Shown here: positions 42,936 to 51,788 of the stretch, piece after piece | How the letters are laid out: each line of letters opens with the position of its first letter | How positions within the stretch are numbered: the first letter of the stretch is position 1 | Assembly: GCA_947625095.1 (NCBI GenBank) | Contig: CANQMX010000001.1 | Span: forward strand, 124,001-188,000 | DNA length: 64,000 nucleotides | Reading direction: 5' to 3' | Source of the DNA: an uncultured Clostridia bacterium | GTDB taxonomy: Bacteria > Bacillota > Clostridia > Christensenellales > Borkfalkiaceae | Notes under the pieces: model-generated | What the model saw: only the letters and a program-made list of their open reading frames with translations | The model's database searches: none | Told to the model about the DNA's origin: nothing | Made by a program: the position numbers and the translations under genes

Positions 42936-43039
42936 ACACCCCTTCCGTCACCTGCGGTGACACCCACCCCTTGGAGGGGTGGGCAAGATACGCTCACGCC
43001 CCGCCGCGGCAAAGCCGCGGCGGGGCGTTCGGTATGAGG
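42936..43039 (+). repeat. two hairpin-core elements in tandem
   Basis: First ACACCCCTTCC + GTCACC-tgc-GGTGAC + CACCCACCCCTTGGAGGGGTGGG (42936-42984). Directly fused is GATACGCTC + a 15-bp perfect inverted repeat (42996-43010 with 43014-43028, loop AAA) + TCGGTATGAGG. This core is unlike those of the other GATACACTC elements. Confidence 0.75.
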
Positions 43040-43121
43040 AAGTGGTACGCGGGGGGGGCGGTATGAGGAGAAGACGGACTGCTGTGGGCGGGGGGCGAAA
43101 AAATGACAATATGTGATAAAA

Positions 43122-43158
43122 TTTGCGGCGCGCGGACTGAATGTCCGCGCGCCGCATT
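43122..43158 (-). terminator. terminator of degV
   Basis: GCGGCGCGCGGAC-N5-GTCCGCGCGCCGC, 13-bp arms, flanked by A/T runs on both sides; it can work in both directions. It lies about 100 bases after the degV stop. Confidence 0.7.
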
Positions 43159-43254
43159 TGTAGATGATACATCAAAATCGTGTTATAAACACTCCCTGTT
43201 TGAGTTGTATGATAAATACCTTTTTTTATGTGGCTTGTTCTTTGTTCGAAATGA

Positions 43255-44154
43255 TTATTGAATGGTGTTGCGCTCGCTCTTGGTGATGTAGGCGAGGGCA
43301 AACGCGCCCGGCCCGACGTGAGAACCGATGACAGGCCCCATGATCTGCACAAACGGTTGGATGCCGAATTTTTGCTTGACGTACGCTTCGAGTTCCGCCG
43401 CCGCCGGCTCGTTATCCGTATGTACGACAAAAACATAGTTGAATTCGGGGTCGGGGGCTTCCTTTTCCAACTTATCCTTGATGAACGCCATGGCGCGCTT
43501 CGCACCGCCCGTCACCTTGGCGAGCGTTTCCAACTTGCCATCCTTATTGAACGTGATGATGGGCTTGACTTTGAGCACGCCGCCGATCGCAGCCGCCGCC
43601 GCAGACACCCTTCCGCCCCGCTTTAAGAATTGCAGGTCGTCCGCGACGATGAAATGCTGGATGTGATGACGCACGACCATGAGTTTTTCATACGCCTCGT
43701 CGAGCGTCTTCCCCGCGTTGCGCATTTCCACCGCGAGGCGGACAAGGCCGCCCTGCCCCACCGTGGCCGAGAGAGGGTCGAGCACGCGCAAATTGAACTT
43801 GGGATAGTCCTTTTTTACATCGCGCGCAGCCTGCTCCGCATTCTCCCACGTGTTCGCAAGCCCCGACGAGATGGTGAAGTGCAACACGTCCTCCGCGCCC
43901 TCTTTGGCGAGTTTCAGAAAGTGATCGTAGTGCGCCTCGTAGTTGAGCTTGGACGTCTTGGGCATTGCGCCTGCGCGCAACCTGTTGTAAAATTCCACAT
44001 ATTGCCCGTATTCGGTGAAATTATCCACCCACTCCTCGATCTGCCCCCTCTCTTCGAGCGTGAAGGTGAGCGAGACCAATTTGACGTCGTTTGCGACGAC
44101 GTAGTCGTGATACAAATCGCAGGTGGAATCGGTGGAGACTGTAAATTGATACAT
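43255..44154 (-). CDS. DegV family fatty acid-binding protein
   Basis: 299 residues. The two-domain DegV fold begins VSTDSTCDL, continues with MPKTSKLNYEAHYD and HFTISSGLANTWENA, and ends LQFLKRGGRVSAAAAAIGGVLKVKPII and GSHVGPGAFALAYI, all typical. DegV/FakB proteins bind a fatty acid and present it to the FakA kinase; fakA is not in this window, so a phospholipid-feeding role is by family only. The ORF track starts 113 codons upstream in frame; GGAGGAAG precedes the internal ATG at 44154, which matches the family N-terminus. It is divergent from the phosphohexomutase gene. Confidence 0.9.
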   Translation of the reverse strand: MYQFTVSTDSTCDLYHDYVVANDVKLVSLTFTLEERGQIEEWVDNFTEYGQYVEFYNRLRAGAMPKTSKLNYEAHYDHFLKLAKEGAEDVLHFTISSGLANTWENAEQAARDVKKDYPKFNLRVLDPLSATVGQGGLVRLAVEMRNAGKTLDEAYEKLMVVRHHIQHFIVADDLQFLKRGGRVSAAAAAIGGVLKVKPIITFNKDGKLETLAKVTGGAKRAMAFIKDKLEKEAPDPEFNYVFVVHTDNEPAAAELEAYVKQKFGIQPFVQIMGPVIGSHVGPGAFALAYITKSERNTIQ

Positions 44155-44249
44155 GGCTTTTTTCTTCCTCCGTTTGCGTTTATTATAGCATATGCCGCCG
44201 CGAAGCGCAAGAATTTTCACCAAATTGATTTCTTTTTTCAAAAAAGCCC

Positions 44250-44278
44250 TTGAAAATCCGCGCGCGTACCTGTATAAT
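44250..44278 (+). promoter_or_regulatory. promoter of the phosphohexomutase-tkt cluster
   Basis: TTGAAA (44250-44255), 17 bases, TATAAT (44273-44278). The leader contains GGCGGGA-N4-TTCCCGCC just before the ribosome binding site, which could modulate translation. Confidence 0.75.
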
Positions 44279-44319
44279 ATAGAAAAACGGCGGGATCGCT
44301 TCCCGCCAAGGGGGGAAAT

Positions 44320-45810
44320 ATGGCGGACTTTCTTGCTCTGAAAAACGGCACGGATGTGCGCGGCACTGCCATTGCGGGCGTCCACGACGACCCCGTCACG
44401 CTGACAGACGAGGTGGTGGAGACCATCGGGCGGGCGTTCTGCATCTGGCTGAAAAATCGAGGGCTTCTTTGCCCCACCGTGGCCGTGGGACACGATTCGC
44501 GCCTCTCGGCAAAGCGCATCGAGACAAGCCTTGTGAAGGGCATTACGGCGTGCGGGAGCGACGTTATATTGACGGGGCTATCCTCGACGCCCTCGATGTT
44601 CATGCTGCTCCAAGACGGGTTCGGCGCGCAGGCCTCCGTGATGATCACGGCAAGCCACCTGCCCAAAGAAAAGAACGGGCTGAAATTCTTTGTGAAGGAA
44701 GGCGGGCTTGAGGGCGACGACGTAAAGGAAATTTTGACGCTTGCGGCGGCGGGCGCGGCCTTTGACGCGGACAAGACGGGCGCGATAGTTGAAAGAAGTT
44801 ACATTGAGACATATTCCGCCGACCTTGTGGAGAAGGTGCGGCGGGCGACGGGAAAGGAACAGCCGCTTGCGGGCAAGCGTATTCTCGTTGACGCGGGCAA
44901 CGGCGCGGGGGGATTCTACGTCGACCTCGTGTTGAAGCCCTTGGGTGCGGACACGACGGGGTCGCAGTTCTTGCAGCCCGACGGGGCGTTCCCCAACCAC
45001 ATTCCCAACCCCGAGAACGAGGCCGCCATGGCCTCCGTCTGCGGCGCGGTGAAAAAATACCACGCCGATTTCGGCATCATCTTTGATACCGACGTAGACC
45101 GCGCGGGGGCTGTTTCGAAGCGTGGCGAGGAGATCAACCGCAACCGCCTCATCGCCCTCATCTCCGCCATCCTGTTGGAGGAGAGAACGGGCGCGACCAT
45201 CGTGACGGACTCGGTGACGAGCGACGGGCTTGCTACCTTTATTGCCGCGCACGGCGGAGTGCACCGCCGCTTTAAGCGCGGCTATAAAAATGTCATCAAC
45301 GAGAGCAAACGCCTGAACGGGGAGGGAATTTACTCCCCTCTCGCCATCGAGACGAGCGGGCACGCCGCGCTCAAAGAAAATTACTTCCTCGACGACGGCG
45401 CGTACCTTGTGACGAGGCTCCTCATCGCCCTCGCGCAGAAGGGAGACCTCGAAAGCCTCATACGCGACCTGCCCGAACCCGCGGAGGCCAAGGAGGTGCG
45501 GCTGAAATTTGCGTGCGACGACTTTAAGGCGCGCGGCGCAGCCGTTCTGGAACGCGTGCAGGCGGCGGCAGTCGAAGCGGGGCTTACCCTCGCCCCCGAA
45601 AACTACGAGGGCGTGCGCATCAACTTCGGAAAGACGCAGGGCGACGGCTGGGCGCTTGTCCGCATGAGTCTGCACGAACCCATCCTCCCCATCAACATGG
45701 AGAGCAACTCGGCGGGCGGGGTCAAAAAGATCGCCGCCGCCCTCTATGAAATGTTGAAGGAATACGACTTCCTCGACACGGAAAAACTCTTGAATACGGA
45801 AATCAAATAA
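44320..45810 (+). CDS. phosphomannomutase/phosphoglucomutase-type phosphohexomutase
   Basis: 496 residues of the alpha-D-phosphohexomutase superfamily, which moves phosphate between C1 and C6 of hexoses or hexosamines. The phosphoserine loop is ITASHLPKEKNG (Ser112; the usual is TASHNP). The metal loop is DTDVDRAG at 256-263 (the usual is DGDGDR). The sugar-binding and phosphate-binding domains (IETSGHAALKENYFLDDG; MSLHEPILPINMES) follow. The exact sugar specificity cannot be read. A GGGG-rich site precedes the ATG. It leads a plus-strand cluster with an aldo/keto reductase 10 bases downstream. Confidence 0.85.
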   Translation: MADFLALKNGTDVRGTAIAGVHDDPVTLTDEVVETIGRAFCIWLKNRGLLCPTVAVGHDSRLSAKRIETSLVKGITACGSDVILTGLSSTPSMFMLLQDGFGAQASVMITASHLPKEKNGLKFFVKEGGLEGDDVKEILTLAAAGAAFDADKTGAIVERSYIETYSADLVEKVRRATGKEQPLAGKRILVDAGNGAGGFYVDLVLKPLGADTTGSQFLQPDGAFPNHIPNPENEAAMASVCGAVKKYHADFGIIFDTDVDRAGAVSKRGEEINRNRLIALISAILLEERTGATIVTDSVTSDGLATFIAAHGGVHRRFKRGYKNVINESKRLNGEGIYSPLAIETSGHAALKENYFLDDGAYLVTRLLIALAQKGDLESLIRDLPEPAEAKEVRLKFACDDFKARGAAVLERVQAAAVEAGLTLAPENYEGVRINFGKTQGDGWALVRMSLHEPILPINMESNSAGGVKKIAAALYEMLKEYDFLDTEKLLNTEIK

Positions 45811-45820
45811 GGAGCGCCGC

Positions 45821-46666
45821 ATGATGGAATATGTGAAATTAAACAACGGCGGCAAGTGCCCCGTCATCGGGATCGGAACGTACACCATCTCGCCCGCGGA
45901 CGCCGAAGTGAGCGTGCGGGAAGCCCTGAAAATGGGGTACGAATGCGTCGATACCGCGGCGGCCTACGTCAATGAACGGGCGTGCGGGCGGGGCATCAAG
46001 GCGAGCGGAGTTCCGCGGGAGAGGGTTTTTCTCTCCACCAAACTTTGGCCGAGCGAGTACGAAAACGAGAGCGCCGTCGACGAGACCTTAAAGCGGCTCA
46101 ACGTGGAGTATGTGGATCTTCTCTATATTCACCAGCCCGCGGGCAATTGGCTTGCGGGGTACAGGCTTCTCGAAAAAGCGTACAGAGCGGGGAAGGCGAA
46201 GGCGATCGGCATCTCCAATTTCGAGGGAAAATACCTCGACGAACTGCAATTGAAATGGGAGATCGTGCCGCAGTTCATTCAAGTGGAGGCGCACCCGTAT
46301 TTTGCGCAGGACGAACTCCGTAAGACGCTTGATAAATATGATATCCGCCTCATGTCGTGGTATCCCTTGGGGCACGGCGACAGGTCGCTCATCGGGGAGC
46401 AAATTTTCCAAAAACTCGGGGAGAAATACCACAAGTCGCCCGCGCAGATCATTTTGCGATGGCACACGCAGATGGGGTTCGTCGTCATTCCCGGCAGTAA
46501 AAATGTGGAGCATATCCGGGACAATCTCAATATTCTCGACTTCAAACTGACAAATGAGGATATGGCGGAGATCGCAAAACTGAATAAGGGCGTGCGCTAC
46601 TACCACCGCACCGACGAACAACTCACCGCTTTCGCCTCCTTCCGCCCGAAGTATGAAAAGGCGTAA
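45821..46666 (+). CDS. aldo/keto reductase
   Basis: 281 residues, full-length AKR with the TIM-barrel order intact. The catalytic tetrad is Asp44, Tyr49, Lys74 and His104 (ECVDTAAAY, STKLWP, YIHQP). NADPH-binding residues lie in VIPGSKNVEHIRDN near 225. It reduces a carbonyl with NAD(P)H; the substrate is unknown. AAGGAG lies 8 bases before the first of two ATGs. The flavodoxin gene begins 3 bases after its stop, so they are co-translated, perhaps as a redox pair. Confidence 0.9.
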   Translation: MMEYVKLNNGGKCPVIGIGTYTISPADAEVSVREALKMGYECVDTAAAYVNERACGRGIKASGVPRERVFLSTKLWPSEYENESAVDETLKRLNVEYVDLLYIHQPAGNWLAGYRLLEKAYRAGKAKAIGISNFEGKYLDELQLKWEIVPQFIQVEAHPYFAQDELRKTLDKYDIRLMSWYPLGHGDRSLIGEQIFQKLGEKYHKSPAQIILRWHTQMGFVVIPGSKNVEHIRDNLNILDFKLTNEDMAEIAKLNKGVRYYHRTDEQLTAFASFRPKYEKA

Positions 46667-46669
46667 AAT

Positions 46670-47191
46670 ATGAAAAATCTCATCGTTTACTATTCCCGCA
46701 AGGGCGAGAACTATTGGAACGGCTCGATAAAAAACCTGCAAAAGGGCAATACCACGCGCGTTGCGGAGTTTATCCGAAAGGCGGTCGGCGGCGACCTCTT
46801 TGAAGTCGAAACCGTGAAACCCTATTCTGCCGATTATTCCAAGTGCATCGAGGAGGCGAAGGCTGAGCTTCGCGCAAACGCCCGCCCCGAAATCAAGGGA
46901 TACGTAGAGGATATTTCGGGGTACAATATTATCTTCATCGGCTACCCAAATTGGTGGGGACAAATGCCGATGTGTATGTGTACCTTCCTCGAACACTACG
47001 ACCTTGCAGGCAAAAAAATTGTGCCGTTCTGCACCAACGAGGGCAGCGGCATGGGTTCGAGCGAAAAACAACTGAAAGACATCTGCAAGGGCGCGACCGT
47101 TGCCGCGGGACTTTCCGTGCACGGCGCGGAGGCAGAGCAGGCGGAGGCGAAAGTTTCCGCTTGGGCAAAGAAAAATTGCCGAAAGGCATAA
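46670..47191 (+). CDS. flavodoxin-family protein
   Basis: 173 residues. It starts LIVYYSRKGENYWNG, then KGNTTRVAEFI: the FMN phosphate loop carries the insertion common to the flavodoxin group that begins YYSRTGxNY. The second FMN loop is GYPNWWGQMPMCMCTFLEHY, and TNEGSGMGSSEKQL is the third. It is an electron carrier or a small FMN-dependent reductase. Its start lies 3 bases after the aldo/keto reductase stop. Confidence 0.87.
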   Translation: MKNLIVYYSRKGENYWNGSIKNLQKGNTTRVAEFIRKAVGGDLFEVETVKPYSADYSKCIEEAKAELRANARPEIKGYVEDISGYNIIFIGYPNWWGQMPMCMCTFLEHYDLAGKKIVPFCTNEGSGMGSSEKQLKDICKGATVAAGLSVHGAEAEQAEAKVSAWAKKNCRKA

Positions 47192-47228
47192 ATTCAAAAA
47201 CCGTGAAAAAATAAAAGGAGAATATATC

Positions 47229-49217
47229 ATGAAACAGACAACCATCAACGCCATACGCATCCTCTCCGCAGAGGCCATCCAAAAGGCAAATTCCGGTCAC
47301 CCCGGGCTGCCCCTCGGCTCTGCGCCCATTGCCTACACCCTGTGGCAGAACTTTTTGAAATTCAACAACAAAGACCCCAAGTGGGATGACAGAGACCGCT
47401 TTGTCCTCTCCGCAGGGCACGGCTCGATGCTCGAATATTCCCTCCTCTACCTCTACGGCTTCGGGCTGAAAACCGAGGACATCATGAACTTCCGCCAGCT
47501 TGGAAGCCTCACCCCCGGCCACCCCGAATACCGCCACACCGTGGGCGTGGAGACGACGACCGGCCCGCTTGGCCAGGGCATTGCCAACGCCGTGGGCATG
47601 GCCGTGGCGGAAGCCCACCTCGCCGCAAAGTTCAACCGCGAGGGCTTCCCCATTGTAGACCACTTTACCTATGCGCTCGTGGGCGACGGGTGCCTCGAAG
47701 AGGGCATCTCCTATGAGGCGTGCTCGTTTGCGGGCACGCACGCCTTGGGGAAACTCATCGTGTTCTACGACGACAACGACATCACCATCGAGGGCAACAC
47801 CGACATCACCTTTAAGGAGGATGTGGCGGCGCGCTTTAAGGCGCAGAACTGGCAGGTTCTGAAAGTTGACCTCGTTGCAAATCCCGACAATGTGCGCATG
47901 ATCGCAAACGCCATCAAAAAGGCGCAGGCGGAGACGACGAAGCCCTCCATCATCATCTGCAAGACCAAGATCGGTTACGGAACGCCCCTCGAAGGCAACG
48001 CGAAGTGCCACGGCTCTCCCCTCGGCGCGGAGAATCTGCAAAAGACAAAGGAGAAACTCGGCTGGACGGCTGCCCCCTTCGAAGTGCCCGAAGAGGTGTT
48101 GAAGCACACCCACGCGGCGGGCAGACGGGGCGCAAAGAAGGAACGCGCGTGGAAGGCGATGTTCAAGGAATACGAAAAGGCCTACCCCGAACTTGCCGCC
48201 GAATACAAGGCCGCGATGAAGGGAACGCTGCCCGACCTTGCCAAGATAGACGGGCTGTTTGACTTTGAAAAACCCATGGCGACCCGCCAGACCTCGGCGC
48301 AGGTCCTGCAAAAGATCGCCGCGAACGTGCCCTCGCTCATGGGCGGTTCTGCCGACCTTGCCCCCTCCAACCTCTCCAACATGAAGGACACGGAGGCCAT
48401 AACCTACGGCGACTTCCAGCCCGATAACTACGCGGGCAGGAATATGCACTTCGGCATCCGCGAGCACGCCATGGCCGCCATCACCAACGGGATGCAGCTG
48501 CACGGCGGGTTGCACGCGTATTGCTCCACCTTCTTCATCTTCTCCGACTACTGCAAGCACGCGATGCGCCTCTCCGCGCTCATGGATATCCCCGTCGTCT
48601 ACATTCTGACGCACGACTCGATCGGCGTCGGCGAGGACGGCCCTACCCATGAACCCGTGGAACAGCTCATCGCCCTGCGCTCCATCCCCAATATGAAGGT
48701 CTATCGCCCCGCGGACGGCAAGGAGACGGCGGCGGCGTGGATCTCCGCCCTCACGGGAACTGCCCCCACCGCGCTGGTGCTCACCCGCCAAAACCTGCCG
48801 CAATATGAAAACAGCGGGCTGAAAGCGCTCAAAGGCGGCTATGTGCTTGAAGATTGCAAGGGCACGCCCGACCTTCTTCTCATCGCCTCCGGCTCGGAAG
48901 TAGAACTGTGCGTGAAGGCAAAGGCCGCCCTCGAAGCGGAGGGCGTGAAGGCGCGCGTTATCTCGATGCCCTGCATGGAGGAGTTCGAAAAACAGAGCGA
49001 CGCCTATAAGGAGAGCGTCATTCCCTCCGCCGTCAAGGCGCGCGTGTGCGTGGAGGCGGCTTCGCCGTACAGTTGGTACAAGTACGCGGGCGACAAGGGC
49101 GAGATCGTGGCGATGACTACCTTCGGCGCAAGCGGCCCCGCGCCCCTCTTGTTTGAGAAGTTCGGCTTCACCGTGGACAACGTTGTGGCACACGCCAAAA
49201 AGAGTTTGGCAAAGTAA
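47229..49217 (+). CDS. tkt: transketolase
   Basis: 662 residues, the normal length. It moves two-carbon units between sugar phosphates in the non-oxidative pentose phosphate pathway with thiamine diphosphate. Visible are the N-terminal KANSGHPGLPLGSAPIAYTLW, the TPP/Mg motif GDGCLEEGISYEA...YDDN, the catalytic Glu in FGIREHAMAAI, and DSIGVGEDGPTHEPVEQL. The ORF track begins 43 codons upstream; AAAAGGAG lies 8 bases before the ATG at 47229, which matches the family start. Probably the last gene of the 44.3-49.2 kb cluster; a strong bidirectional terminator follows. Confidence 0.95.
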   Translation: MKQTTINAIRILSAEAIQKANSGHPGLPLGSAPIAYTLWQNFLKFNNKDPKWDDRDRFVLSAGHGSMLEYSLLYLYGFGLKTEDIMNFRQLGSLTPGHPEYRHTVGVETTTGPLGQGIANAVGMAVAEAHLAAKFNREGFPIVDHFTYALVGDGCLEEGISYEACSFAGTHALGKLIVFYDDNDITIEGNTDITFKEDVAARFKAQNWQVLKVDLVANPDNVRMIANAIKKAQAETTKPSIIICKTKIGYGTPLEGNAKCHGSPLGAENLQKTKEKLGWTAAPFEVPEEVLKHTHAAGRRGAKKERAWKAMFKEYEKAYPELAAEYKAAMKGTLPDLAKIDGLFDFEKPMATRQTSAQVLQKIAANVPSLMGGSADLAPSNLSNMKDTEAITYGDFQPDNYAGRNMHFGIREHAMAAITNGMQLHGGLHAYCSTFFIFSDYCKHAMRLSALMDIPVVYILTHDSIGVGEDGPTHEPVEQLIALRSIPNMKVYRPADGKETAAAWISALTGTAPTALVLTRQNLPQYENSGLKALKGGYVLEDCKGTPDLLLIASGSEVELCVKAKAALEAEGVKARVISMPCMEEFEKQSDAYKESVIPSAVKARVCVEAASPYSWYKYAGDKGEIVAMTTFGASGPAPLLFEKFGFTVDNVVAHAKKSLAK

Positions 49218-49228
49218 AATTTGTGGGA

Positions 49229-49266
49229 AAAGCGGTTCGCAAGAATTTCTTGCGAACCGCTTTTTT
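49229..49266. terminator. bidirectional terminator between tkt and the LRR gene
   Basis: AAAAGCGGTTCGCAAG and CTTGCGAACCGCTTTT form 16-bp arms with T-runs in both directions, serving tkt and the convergent LRR gene. Confidence 0.9.
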
Positions 49267-49293
49267 GCTTGAAAGCAATGTCCTTTGCGAGCC

Positions 49294-51612
49294 TTATTTC
49301 CGATTCCAAATATATTCTACGTAGTCTTTGATGAGATATTTCGCCGCCTTGGCGGGATCGCCGAGGTCTGAAAGCGCTTGTTCTTCTGTCCCCTTATCAT
49401 CCTTGGCGACTTTCCAGCCTTCTGTCTCGCGGAAGATCGCCTGTGCGAGCTTCTCGCAGCCCGAAAACGCGCCCGCCTCAATCTTTTTTACGGCACTCGG
49501 GATATCGACACTCGTCAATTCTTTGCACGCGGAGAATGTATTTGCAGAAATCGACGTGATCTTATCGGAGAGGACAACGTTCCCGATCGCACGCGGTACG
49601 GCGAAAATCGCCGTCTCTGCGATCTGTTCACCTTCCTCTGTGTAATTGTCCGTCCTATACAGAAGCCCGCCCTCTGCAAAATAGGTATAGGTGTGTTGAT
49701 TGGACGAAGTTCCCTCCGTGACAGTGATCGTTCCCTCGCCCTCAATGGAAATGGTCTTTAACTTTTCGCACGCCGAGAATGCATCCGCGGAGATCGATGT
49801 GATCTTATCGGAGAGGACAACGTTCCCGATCGCGCGCGGCACGGCGAAGATCGCCGTCTCTTCAACTTGTTTACCTTCCTCTGTATATTTGTCCGTCTTG
49901 TAAAGAAGCCCGCTCTCTGCAAAATAGGTATAGGTGTGTTGATTGGACGAAGTCCCCTGCGTGATGGTTATCGTCCTCTCGCCCTCAATGGAAATGGTCT
50001 TTAACTCTGCGCACGCGGAGAATGTATTTGCGGAAAGCGACGTGATCTTATCCGAGAGAACGACGTTCCCGATCGCGCGCGGTACGGCGAAGATCGCTGT
50101 CTCTTTGATCTGTTCACCCTCCTCTGTGTAATTATCCGTCCTGTACAGAAGCCCGCTCTCTGCAAAATACGTATAGGTGTGTTCCTTTGGCGAAGCGCCC
50201 TGCGTGAAGGTTATCGTCCCCTCGCCCCCAATGGAAATGGTCTTTAATTTTGTGCACGCGGAGAACGCATCCGCGGAAAGCGCTGTGAGGTCATCCGAGA
50301 GAACGACGTTCCCGATCGCACGCGGCACGGTGTGCAATGTGACCTCCCGAATGTCCGCACCGCTCTTTGTATAACTGTCCCCTTTGTAGAGAATCCCACC
50401 CTCCGCAAAATATGTGTAATCGTGTTCGACACCGCTCACGGTGGCCGAAAATTCCACCGACCCACCGTTTTCGACTTCCACACTTGTGAGCTTCCCGCAG
50501 GCGGACAACTTGCCGAGGCAGTCGATATCCCTCAAAGCCGGCTTCAACCCGGACAAGACGGTCGTCTCCGGCATACCCTCCGCAACTGCGATAATCTTCG
50601 TCAAATCCTTGTCGTAAAGAATGTTATGGGCGGAACGGTATTTATCGTTATTCAACTGTAAAATGGCGAGGGAGGCACTCCCCTGCACCGCATCCTCCGC
50701 AAAGGAAACGACGCTCGCGGGCAAATACAGTTCGGTCAAGCCCGTCTCGGCGAGGCATCTTTCCCGCAATGTCGTGAGAGCGGCGGAAACTTCAATTTGC
50801 CTTAATCCCGTGCACTTGTCGAAGCAGTTTGCGCCCAATTCCGAGGCGGCGGTGATGACCTCTTCGAGGCGATCGCAGCCCATAAACATCCGCTCGGGCA
50901 GAATATCTATATTGCCTGTGTTTATCTTTCCGATTTTGTTTCCGAGTTGTTGATTCTTTTCGTCATCCGTAAATTCAAAGCAGCACTTCGCCGCCAACTT
51001 CGTGTTTTCGTGCACGGAAGCTTCGGGAACAAACGTATCCCCCACCCCCATCAGAACGAGATAGGGATTTTGCGCGTTGCCGATATAATTCAATCCGCCG
51101 TTTTGATTATATTCGATGGGCGCGCCTTCGAACACCCTCACGCCGACGGTTTCCACCGTATTCGGGAAGGAGACGGTGCGGAGGGAAGAGCATTGCTTCC
51201 ACGCGCCGTCCCCGATTGTGCGAACGGAGTTTCCGAGATGGATCTCGCTGAGCGAAGAATTGCCCGAAAACGCCTCCGTGCCGATATTCGTTACGCTATC
51301 GGGGAGGACGATCTTTTGAAGTTTTGCAGAGTCGATGTGCGCGATCGACGTGACCTTTTTCCCGTTCACCTCCTCGGGAACGGTGAGCGATGTTCTGCAA
51401 AACCAACCGTCTTTGTATGTACTTTTGATCTCCGTCACTTCCAATGTGCCATCCGATTTTTCGGCATAGACCAATCGATCGGCATCGGATCTGGTGGCCG
51501 TCACAATCGCCCATATTCCCACCGCCACAATGAGTAGAATGACGAGCAAAATGACGATGACTACCGTGCTTGAACTGCTGCCCCTGCCGTGTTGTTGCTG
51601 TTCGTCGGACAT
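49294..51612 (-). CDS. BspA-type leucine-rich-repeat surface protein
   Basis: 772 residues. A Ser/Gln-rich 13-residue start precedes one membrane segment (about 16-40, VVIVILLVILLIVAVGIWAIV); the rest is predicted extracellular. Residues 80-370 carry LRR_5/BspA-like units (LQKIVLPDSVTNIGTEAFSGNSSLSEIHL). Between about 420 and 690, an 81-residue segment (VVLSDKITS...FAVPRAIGN) repeats more than three times, almost identically. A last LRR pair closes the protein. BspA-type proteins mediate adhesion; no anchor other than the N-terminal helix is visible. GGAAAGGGG precedes the ATG. It is divergent from an XRE regulator across shared operator-like repeats. Confidence 0.85.
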   Translation of the reverse strand: MSDEQQQHGRGSSSSTVVIVILLVILLIVAVGIWAIVTATRSDADRLVYAEKSDGTLEVTEIKSTYKDGWFCRTSLTVPEEVNGKKVTSIAHIDSAKLQKIVLPDSVTNIGTEAFSGNSSLSEIHLGNSVRTIGDGAWKQCSSLRTVSFPNTVETVGVRVFEGAPIEYNQNGGLNYIGNAQNPYLVLMGVGDTFVPEASVHENTKLAAKCCFEFTDDEKNQQLGNKIGKINTGNIDILPERMFMGCDRLEEVITAASELGANCFDKCTGLRQIEVSAALTTLRERCLAETGLTELYLPASVVSFAEDAVQGSASLAILQLNNDKYRSAHNILYDKDLTKIIAVAEGMPETTVLSGLKPALRDIDCLGKLSACGKLTSVEVENGGSVEFSATVSGVEHDYTYFAEGGILYKGDSYTKSGADIREVTLHTVPRAIGNVVLSDDLTALSADAFSACTKLKTISIGGEGTITFTQGASPKEHTYTYFAESGLLYRTDNYTEEGEQIKETAIFAVPRAIGNVVLSDKITSLSANTFSACAELKTISIEGERTITITQGTSSNQHTYTYFAESGLLYKTDKYTEEGKQVEETAIFAVPRAIGNVVLSDKITSISADAFSACEKLKTISIEGEGTITVTEGTSSNQHTYTYFAEGGLLYRTDNYTEEGEQIAETAIFAVPRAIGNVVLSDKITSISANTFSACKELTSVDIPSAVKKIEAGAFSGCEKLAQAIFRETEGWKVAKDDKGTEEQALSDLGDPAKAAKYLIKDYVEYIWNRK
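49560..50340 (-). repeat. 243-bp tandem coding repeat in the LRR gene
   Basis: The same run (AAAATAGGTATAGGTGTGT) recurs at about 49679 and 49922, and a close variant near 50165: spacing 243 bases. The copies differ by few bases, indicating recent amplification. Confidence 0.85.
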
Positions 51613-51663
51613 AAATTTCCCCTTTCCTTTGCGGCAATGCCGTTTTTTCGAGCGAAACTGTAC

Positions 51664-51696
51664 ACTTCTGCTTATAGAAGTAATTATACTTCTATA
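51664..51696. promoter_or_regulatory. operator-like ACTTCT/AGAAGT array between the LRR and XRE genes
   Basis: ACTTCT (51664), AGAAGT (51676) and ACTTCT (51688) are spaced 12 bases apart, and TATAGAAGT-N6-ACTTCTATA (51673-51696) is a perfect 9-bp dyad next to the -10 of the LRR promoter. Confidence 0.55.
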
Positions 51697-51722
51697 TTAC
51701 AGTAATAAAACTGCAATGTCAA
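51694..51722 (-). promoter_or_regulatory. promoter of the LRR surface-protein gene
   Basis: TTGACA, 17 bases, TAATAT on the minus strand; the -10 touches the operator-like dyad. Confidence 0.6.
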
Positions 51723-51788
51723 GTCTTTAAGAAAAATTTTCGGTAGAATGTAGAAAATATTTTGGTAAAGGAGGCGGGGCGGCCGCGG

